The position numbers and the translations under genes were made by a program. A stretch of DNA of 27,054 nt. Origin: Trichormus variabilis 0441 (GTDB lineage: Bacteria > Cyanobacteriota > Cyanobacteriia > Cyanobacteriales > Nostocaceae). The notes under the pieces are model-generated. The model saw nothing but the letters and a program-made list of their open reading frames with translations, was not told where the DNA came from and did no database searches. Below are positions 23,011 through 27,054 of this stretch, in pieces. The number at the start of each line of letters is the position of its first letter. Position 1 is the first letter of the stretch. Location of the stretch: positions 1 through 27,054 of the forward strand of contig NZ_CP047246.1 in the NCBI RefSeq assembly GCF_009856605.1. The letters run 5' to 3'.

Positions 23011-23934
23011 TTAGTAGTAAAGCAGTTCAGCCCTATAAACTGTTCCTACCGCTCGGTCACAGATATAGGCAAACTTCCCATCTTTAGTGAAACGAATACA
23101 ACTACAATCTCTGAAACCAGCGAGCAATGGTTCAGCAAAACGGGAATATCCGCCGTTAGGATGAATACGTTTGATAACTCCTGCTCCACGCTCACAAATA
23201 TAAACGTGTCCATCAATAGGGTCTGTAGTCATACCAAGAGGACGATCTAAACCCCAAGCGTATAAATTATCACGTAATTCTTCATAAACACCTCCATTTG
23301 TCACATCAAAAACTGCGCCGAGAGCCGAATGCGAGAATAAAAGTCTATTTCCAAAGCCTGAACCAGTCCAACTACCGCCACAACCAACAAGGGTTCGATA
23401 AGGCTCTAGAGTAAGAACTACAGGAAAACCAGTTACGTAGGTATGCTTCTCTCTGACGTATTTTTCTCCCTCTTGAATTTTTGCAATACCAGCCATTGAA
23501 TTGTTTGAAAATGTAGTGTAGATACCACCTTGGTATTCTATAATCCCATAAGGATGAGGAACTCCTGTAAAAATTAAATTACTTTCAGACGCAGTACCAC
23601 CTTTACTAATGTCGTAGATTCTTCCTGTACCAGAATCAGCTGCAATAACACGACCATTACTGAGTTGATGGATGCCTCCAGGATGTTGCATCCCTTTAAA
23701 AAAAGTTCCCTTATCGACATGGCTGTAGTCACCTGCTTCAGTCACATCACGTACTACACCGCCAGCAAACTCGCCGACAAGCACTGTGCCATTCTCCATA
23801 ACAGCCATATGGCTTGGAAGACGCAGACCTGTAGCGTGAGGTTGAACCTCAATAATGCGATAGCGTCCTTTTGTAGATTGGCTTGGCTCTTGATAGTAGT
23901 AAGCTGATTGAAGGCATTTCAATTGAGCATTCAT
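23011..23934 (-). CDS. NHL/SMP-30-like beta-propeller protein
   Basis: 307 residues. The ATG at 23934 has AAGGAGTG at ideal spacing. The protein is built of repeated beta blades with the pattern (G/P)-(hydrophobic)-(V/I)-x-x-G-x-V-(Y/V): NGTVLVGEFAGGVVRDVTEAG, GGIHQLSNGRVIAADSGTGR, PLGMTTDPIDGHVYICERG and CIRFTKDGKFAYICDRAVG. This fits a six-bladed propeller of the NHL / SMP-30-gluconolactonase class. No signal peptide or membrane segment is visible, so it is probably cytoplasmic. Catalytic metal ligands of lactonases cannot be placed with confidence, so a binding or scaffold role is as likely as an enzyme. It stands alone with no operon partner. Confidence 0.65.
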   Translation of the reverse strand: MNAQLKCLQSAYYYQEPSQSTKGRYRIIEVQPHATGLRLPSHMAVMENGTVLVGEFAGGVVRDVTEAGDYSHVDKGTFFKGMQHPGGIHQLSNGRVIAADSGTGRIYDISKGGTASESNLIFTGVPHPYGIIEYQGGIYTTFSNNSMAGIAKIQEGEKYVREKHTYVTGFPVVLTLEPYRTLVGCGGSWTGSGFGNRLLFSHSALGAVFDVTNGGVYEELRDNLYAWGLDRPLGMTTDPIDGHVYICERGAGVIKRIHPNGGYSRFAEPLLAGFRDCSCIRFTKDGKFAYICDRAVGTVYRAELLYY

Positions 23935-24119
23935 GATTCACTCCTTAACAACTTGGTTATAAAATTCGAGCTAGTAGTTCACCACATAAACTTTGCATGG
24001 AAGCAAGCTCCAGGGGCGGAGGTGCTGGAGGCAGAGGGGTAGAAATTGTAACCTCTCCCCTGCTCCCCTGCCTATACAATGAGCTGGTATAGCTATTGGT
24101 TTGCTAGTTTCTAAATCTT

Positions 24120-24320
24120 CTAGACCAAGAGATAAGATACTGCAAGTACCAGAGAAACTTCAGCTACCATTAAAGTAGCTCCTAAGACTGTCGATCCTAT
24201 TTTTGCTAATCTAACTAAGCATCCAGTAAAATTGGTTATACTAGTAGTAACTGTGGTACCAGCACAGGTTGTAACTGAAGCTAAAGTGCTAGTTCCTCCT
24301 CTAGCAATAGATCGGAAATA
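24120..24320 (-). pseudogene. Possible remnant of a small hydrophobic protein gene
   Basis: A minus-strand frame of 66 codons without a start codon (TAA at 24321-24323 upstream) encodes IARGGTSTLASVTTCAG, then a hydrophobic C-terminus (GSTVLGATLMVAEVSLVLAV). The composition and the G-(G)-TST motif resemble the intact hydrophobic protein at 24540-24905, so it may be a decayed paralogue. Support is weak. Confidence 0.3.
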
Positions 24321-24357
24321 TTAGCTCCACTGAAATAGGTTTTGCTGGAATAGCTTG

Positions 24358-24468
24358 CTAGAGGCTTGGCTGGGGTAGAGAAGGCTTAAGATATTCCCAT
24401 TGGCGCTTTTGGATTGGATGAGCTAAAGCTGTCGTGAGAAATCTTAATTCATCTGTAACTACCCCCAT
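24358..24468 (-). CDS. Possible short ORF (36 aa), doubtful
   Basis: An ATG at 24468 opens a 36-codon frame (MGVVTDELRFLTTALAHPIQ...). The frame is also open upstream to about 24520 without a start. It lies just downstream of the hydrophobic protein gene on the same strand and could be the third cistron or debris. There is no clear ribosome site. Confidence 0.2.
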   Translation of the reverse strand: MGVVTDELRFLTTALAHPIQKRQWEYLKPSLPQPSL

Positions 24469-24539
24469 AATGCCAGAAGCTTTCAAGCAAGCTTCTAAAT
24501 AGAACTTAGCGAGTTAGCATCTATGCTGGAATAAGTTGG

Positions 24540-24905
24540 TCAACCCCTTACCAGCTTGTAGATTCCGTAACCAAGTACACCAGCTCCCGCAAGTGCTAAA
24601 GGAACTCCTGTTGCGCCTAAAGCTACTCCTCCTACTGATGCCATCACCTGTGCTGTGCTTCCTAAGGTTGCAGCTATACCAGTTGCAGTCCCAGCAGCAA
24701 CAGTACTAGTTCCAAGCCCAGCAGCAACAGTACTAGTTCCAAGCCCAGCAGCAACAGTACTAGTTCCAAGCCCAGCAGCAACAGCGTTACTCACACCAAC
24801 TCCAATAGCTGCTGCATCAACAACTAACTTTGCTCCAGCCCCAGTCATGGCAATGCCTCCTGTAGTAGATACGCCCCCAACAGCAGCTGCGTCTTTAGGA
24901 TTCAT
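24540..24905 (-). CDS. Small Gly/Ala-rich hydrophobic protein with 9-residue repeats
   Basis: 121 residues. The ATG at 24905 overlaps the stop of the upstream gene (TAATG) and has GGAGG seven bases upstream, so the start is firm. The sequence is almost entirely Gly, Ala, Val, Thr and Ser, with GG pairs near the N-terminus (AAAVGGVSTTGGIAMTGAG). Three exact copies of TSTVAAGLG follow, then a hydrophobic C-terminus (VALGATGVPLALAGAGVLGYG) ending in Lys-Leu-Val-Arg-Gly. This resembles membrane-active peptides, glycine-zipper proteins or bacteriocin-like proteins, but none is proven. The operon is driven by a promoter overlapped by the putative PadR operator. I do not recognise the family. Confidence 0.7.
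   Translation of the reverse strand: MNPKDAAAVGGVSTTGGIAMTGAGAKLVVDAAAIGVGVSNAVAAGLGTSTVAAGLGTSTVAAGLGTSTVAAGTATGIAATLGSTAQVMASVGGVALGATGVPLALAGAGVLGYGIYKLVRG
24693..24773. repeat. Three exact 27-bp tandem repeats inside the gene
   Basis: The 27-bp unit begins AGCAGCAACAGTACTAGTTC and is repeated three times without a change (24693-24719, 24720-24746, 24747-24773). A partial fourth copy (AGCAGCAACAG) follows. It encodes three copies of a nine-residue unit on the minus strand. Exact identity means recent amplification. Confidence 0.95.
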
Positions 24906-25114
24906 TAAAAACCTCCATTTTGATAGTAAAGGAATGTGAAGTAAGCGGCTCTGATTCCAAAAGCAAAACCAACAATAATCGTGCTAAGTCCGGCCACAAC
25001 AACTGGAAGAGGGAAAAGAGCAATTTTGGCACTGACAAAAGTAATCCCAGTAAGGACTAAAACTGCCGACAAGGTTGCACTAATACCTGCTTCCCTTAAA
25101 TGTGACAAAGGCAT
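24905..25114 (-). CDS. Small two-TM protein, first gene of the PadR-linked operon
   Basis: 69 residues from the ATG at 25114. It has a short polar N-terminus (MPLSHLREAG) and two hydrophobic helices (ISATLSAVLVLTGITFVSA and PLPVVVAGLSTIIVGFAFG). It ends in aromatic residues (AAYFTFLYYQNGGF). It is coupled to the next gene by a TAATG overlap. A consensus promoter (TTGACA / TATACA) lies just upstream at 25179-25150 and is covered by a dyad near padR. I do not recognise the family; the arrangement suggests a membrane peptide pair under PadR control. Confidence 0.7.
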   Translation of the reverse strand: MPLSHLREAGISATLSAVLVLTGITFVSAKIALFPLPVVVAGLSTIIVGFAFGIRAAYFTFLYYQNGGF

Positions 25115-25149
25115 AGGTCTTAACCACCATTAACTTAATTCCATATTCA

Positions 25150-25179
25150 TGTATATATCAAGTTTGTATAGTATGTCAA
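25150..25179 (-). promoter_or_regulatory. Consensus promoter of the hydrophobic operon
   Basis: On the minus strand TTGACA (25179-25174) and TATACA (25155-25150) are separated by 18 bp. The start codon of the first gene (25114) is 35 bp beyond the -10 box, a short leader. The -35 box lies inside the dyad at 25156-25190. Confidence 0.65.
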
Positions 25180-25190
25180 CAAACTTGATA
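25156..25190. promoter_or_regulatory. Dyad covering the promoter: candidate PadR operator
   Basis: Perfect 12-bp arms TATCAAGTTTGT (25156-25167) and ACAAACTTGATA (25179-25190) with an 11-bp spacer. The dyad spans the -35 box and spacer of the minus-strand promoter, so a bound dimer would block it. The padR gene lies 150 bp away in the divergent direction. The arms are not the short ATGT-N8-ACAT type described for some PadR proteins. Confidence 0.6.
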
Positions 25191-25340
25191 ATAATCTAAT
25201 ATGGATATAGTTAGGATATACTTTATAGTTAAGCTCAAAAACTGGAAAGTCCCTCTGTCCAAGAATTTAAGTACAAAATTAAACTTGGCCTGTAAAGATT
25301 AACCCAGTTCTTAACCATCCATATCTAATGACGTAAAATC

Positions 25341-25745
25341 GTGAGTAAGAAGACAAAAGAGCAAGCCCTTGTAATTTCAGCTTTAGAGGAAGACCTGCTG
25401 ACACTTCTATACCAACGTAGTTTGTATGGACTGGAATTTGTTAATGCTATTAAAGAAGCAAGCAGGGGAACTCGTGAGTTAGGCTTAGGGAGCCTTTACC
25501 CTACCTTGGCAAGATTGGAGAAGAATAAATTAGTTACTTGGCGTTGGGGAGATGAACAAACTGGCCCACGGCGCAAGTATTACGACATCACTCCTTTTGG
25601 CAGAGCTACTTTAGAAAACACGTGGCGATTTCGCAAAGCCTTACTGGAATGCTCTGTGGAAGCTGAGTCTGAAACTTTTGAACATGAAAATCAATCCGTA
25701 GTCGGTGAGACAAAATCTCTAATGTCAAAATTTTCTAAAGAATAA
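25341..25745 (+). CDS. PadR-family transcriptional regulator
   Basis: 134 residues with a GTG start at 25341. The PadR winged helix is at about 17-95: LEEDLLTLLYQRSLYGLEFVN, then GLGSLYPTLARLEKNKLVTW (recognition helix and wing entry) and GPRRKYYDITPFGRATLEN (wing and conserved KYYxIT motif). A charged C-terminal tail replaces the usual long dimerisation helix. It is 61 bp upstream of the membrane-protein gene, the common PadR plus membrane-protein pairing. The dyad at 25156-25190 is the best candidate operator; the hydrophobic operon is divergent. Confidence 0.88.
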   Translation: MSKKTKEQALVISALEEDLLTLLYQRSLYGLEFVNAIKEASRGTRELGLGSLYPTLARLEKNKLVTWRWGDEQTGPRRKYYDITPFGRATLENTWRFRKALLECSVEAESETFEHENQSVVGETKSLMSKFSKE

Positions 25746-25806
25746 GGTAAGAAAATATACTAAAATAACAAATATTTATTTTTCAGCCTAGTTTAAGGTA
25801 GCAATT

Positions 25807-27054
25807 GTGAGAAATTGGAAACAAGCAATTATTACTCAAATTGTAAAATGGCTTACTTTGCTTTTACCAGAAGGTTGTCAAGCTGATATCTTTGCATTTC
25901 AACAACAATTAGAGCTTGAACAACAGAATAACACTGAGATTCAGCTAGAAATATTAAAAGTAGTAAAAGATGCTTATATAGGATTATTGAAAAGTATTCC
26001 TACAAATTTAATAACCTTTTTGGAAAAATTAAATCCAAATTATTGGACTATCCAGATATATGGTACTAATTACTATCCTCAAGCCTTAGCTCAAGTAGAA
26101 ACAGAATTTTTAAAAGATTACTATAATATCAATCATAAATCAATGCAAATATCAGGCATTGCATTAATTATATTTTATATAATACTTGGGGTTTTAGATA
26201 TTTGGTGCTTGCCAGAAGTAAAAGTTACTGCTTGGCTAATCAAACTGTTTGTTTGTTTTATGCTATTTTTAACAACTTATCTGGCTTTTTGTCCAATAGT
26301 ATTCAATAGATATAATCAGCAAATTATAAGCTTTTCTTTAGTAACAACAGTATTAGGAATAATTTTATGTATGAGCTTATCACGTATTGATGAACTGGGT
26401 TATCATACTTACTACGGAGCTTTGTTGTTAATTATATTTTATACCTATTTAAACTCTGGTTTAAGATTCTTCAATGCGTTGATTGTAAGCAGCATTCTAC
26501 TATTTGGATATGGAGTAATGAATTATGTAAACCAATCAACAATATTAGATTTACACATTAATAATTTAAGACATTTTAATAATTATTTTTTTTTAATTAG
26601 TAGTTTAATTGCAGGAGCCTCAGCCTCTAATCTCCTAGAAAGAACTATAAGATTAAACTTTTTAATTCGCTATACTATATCAAACTCATTTTTAGAATTT
26701 TTAAACTTTTTTGAATTCAATAAACCTGAACAATTCTTTGAGAATATTAGCAAAATTAGAATTTCACCACAGATTCTGGAAAAATTTCTGCATCAAAGCT
26801 TTGTTTCTGTTCCCGACACTAATTTTTTATATTATAAAGAAGGTTTTTTATCCAAAGAGAAATCATTACTTAAATTACCAATAAAGTTTAAATCTGAAAT
26901 CGAAGAAGCGAAAATAAAAAGTTTTAAAAAATACTATGCAATAATGTTATTTAAAAAAATTTTAAGCTCTACTTTTCAATTTGTAAAAGGTGTTTTTTTA
27001 TGGATACAAGATATTAACCTAATTTTTATTAAAAAGCATTATTGTTCTGATTAT
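25807..27054 (+). CDS. N-terminal part of duplicated 6-TM membrane protein, continues at base 1
   Basis: A GTG start (25807) with AAGG upstream opens 416 codons that stay open to the last base and continue in phase at base 1. Residues 1-100 are soluble (MRNWKQAIITQIVKWLTLLLP, a PadR-partner-like N-terminus by position only). Module 1 (about 101-330) has six TM segments and motifs DIWCLPEVK, DELGYHTYYGALLL, RLNFLIRYTI and SPQILEKFL. Module 2 on the other side (417-669) repeats the same order: DIFCLPETK, TELGYTTYYAGLIL, RLDFLTRYTI and SPRKLQEFL. So the gene encodes an internal duplication of a MASE-like six-helix unit with no catalytic domain. It follows padR by 61 bp and is probably co-transcribed with it. 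Role inferred: membrane sensor or partner of PadR; unproven. Confidence 0.85.
   Translation, partial: MRNWKQAIITQIVKWLTLLLPEGCQADIFAFQQQLELEQQNNTEIQLEILKVVKDAYIGLLKSIPTNLITFLEKLNPNYWTIQIYGTNYYPQALAQVETEFLKDYYNINHKSMQISGIALIIFYIILGVLDIWCLPEVKVTAWLIKLFVCFMLFLTTYLAFCPIVFNRYNQQIISFSLVTTVLGIILCMSLSRIDELGYHTYYGALLLIIFYTYLNSGLRFFNALIVSSILLFGYGVMNYVNQSTILDLHINNLRHFNNYFFLISSLIAGASASNLLERTIRLNFLIRYTISNSFLEFLNFFEFNKPEQFFENISKIRISPQILEKFLHQSFVSVPDTNFLYYKEGFLSKEKSLLKLPIKFKSEIEEAKIKSFKKYYAIMLFKKILSSTFQFVKGVFLWIQDINLIFIKKHYCSDY

Larger units (their letters stand above)
23935..24539. other. Intergenic region with a G/C-run hairpin and decayed frames
   Basis: Near 24010-24075, purine-rich GAGG/GGGG runs face CCTCTCCCCTGCTCCCC, a simple repeat common in Nostoc that can fold as a hairpin. 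The rest holds two short minus-strand frames (24120-24320 and 24358-24468) described separately. Confidence 0.35.

Overview
The window looks like a complete, circular plasmid of about 27 kb from a filamentous (Nostoc-type) cyanobacterium, opened inside a gene. HIP1 octamers (GCGATCGC) and Nostoc-style GC-rich interspersed repeats occur through much of it. It carries parA/parB, a primase-helicase pair and two tyrosine recombinases, and no chromosomal housekeeping genes. Circularity is inferred. The reading frame that starts at 25807 is still open at the last base (exactly 416 codons). It continues in phase from base 1 to the stop at 762, giving one 669-residue protein whose two halves are homologous membrane modules.

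Layout. 1-762: second half of the junction-spanning membrane protein. 834-1724 (-): XerC/D-like recombinase, bracketed by three copies of a 22-bp sequence. 2528-4443: a divergent pair that I read as a cyanobacterial TRADD-N conflict module, a small two-TM protein and an HTH + TRADD-N + 41-pentapeptide protein. 5386-8001: a large derived tyrosine recombinase with a triplicated N-terminal module. 8189-12925 (-): replication block, an SF3/D5-type helicase and an AEP-type primase. 12926-14893: non-coding DNA with hairpins, a small conserved cyanobacterial ORF and a 347-bp MITE-like element. 14894-15070: ribbon-helix-helix regulator with four tandem 8-bp repeats just upstream. 15666-15806 (-): remnant of an HsdM C-terminus. 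16055-20193: a nuclease-methylase fusion coupled to an HsdS subunit, with no HIP1 sites. 20448-20857: a second MITE-like element. 20941-22664: parA-parB. 23011-23934 (-): a beta-propeller protein. 24540-25114 (-): two coupled small hydrophobic proteins. 25341-27054: a PadR regulator followed by the membrane protein that crosses the junction.

How it fits together. Maintenance comes from ParAB, the primase-helicase pair, and probably the XerC/D-like recombinase acting on nearby sites. Two defence-type loci sit on the plasmid: the restriction-modification pair and the TRADD-N pair. A PadR circuit is well supported. A 12-bp-arm dyad covers the -35 box and spacer of a consensus promoter that drives the small hydrophobic operon away from padR. 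Both MITE-like elements lie directly upstream of plasmid genes. All functions are read from motifs and family memory; no database search was run.
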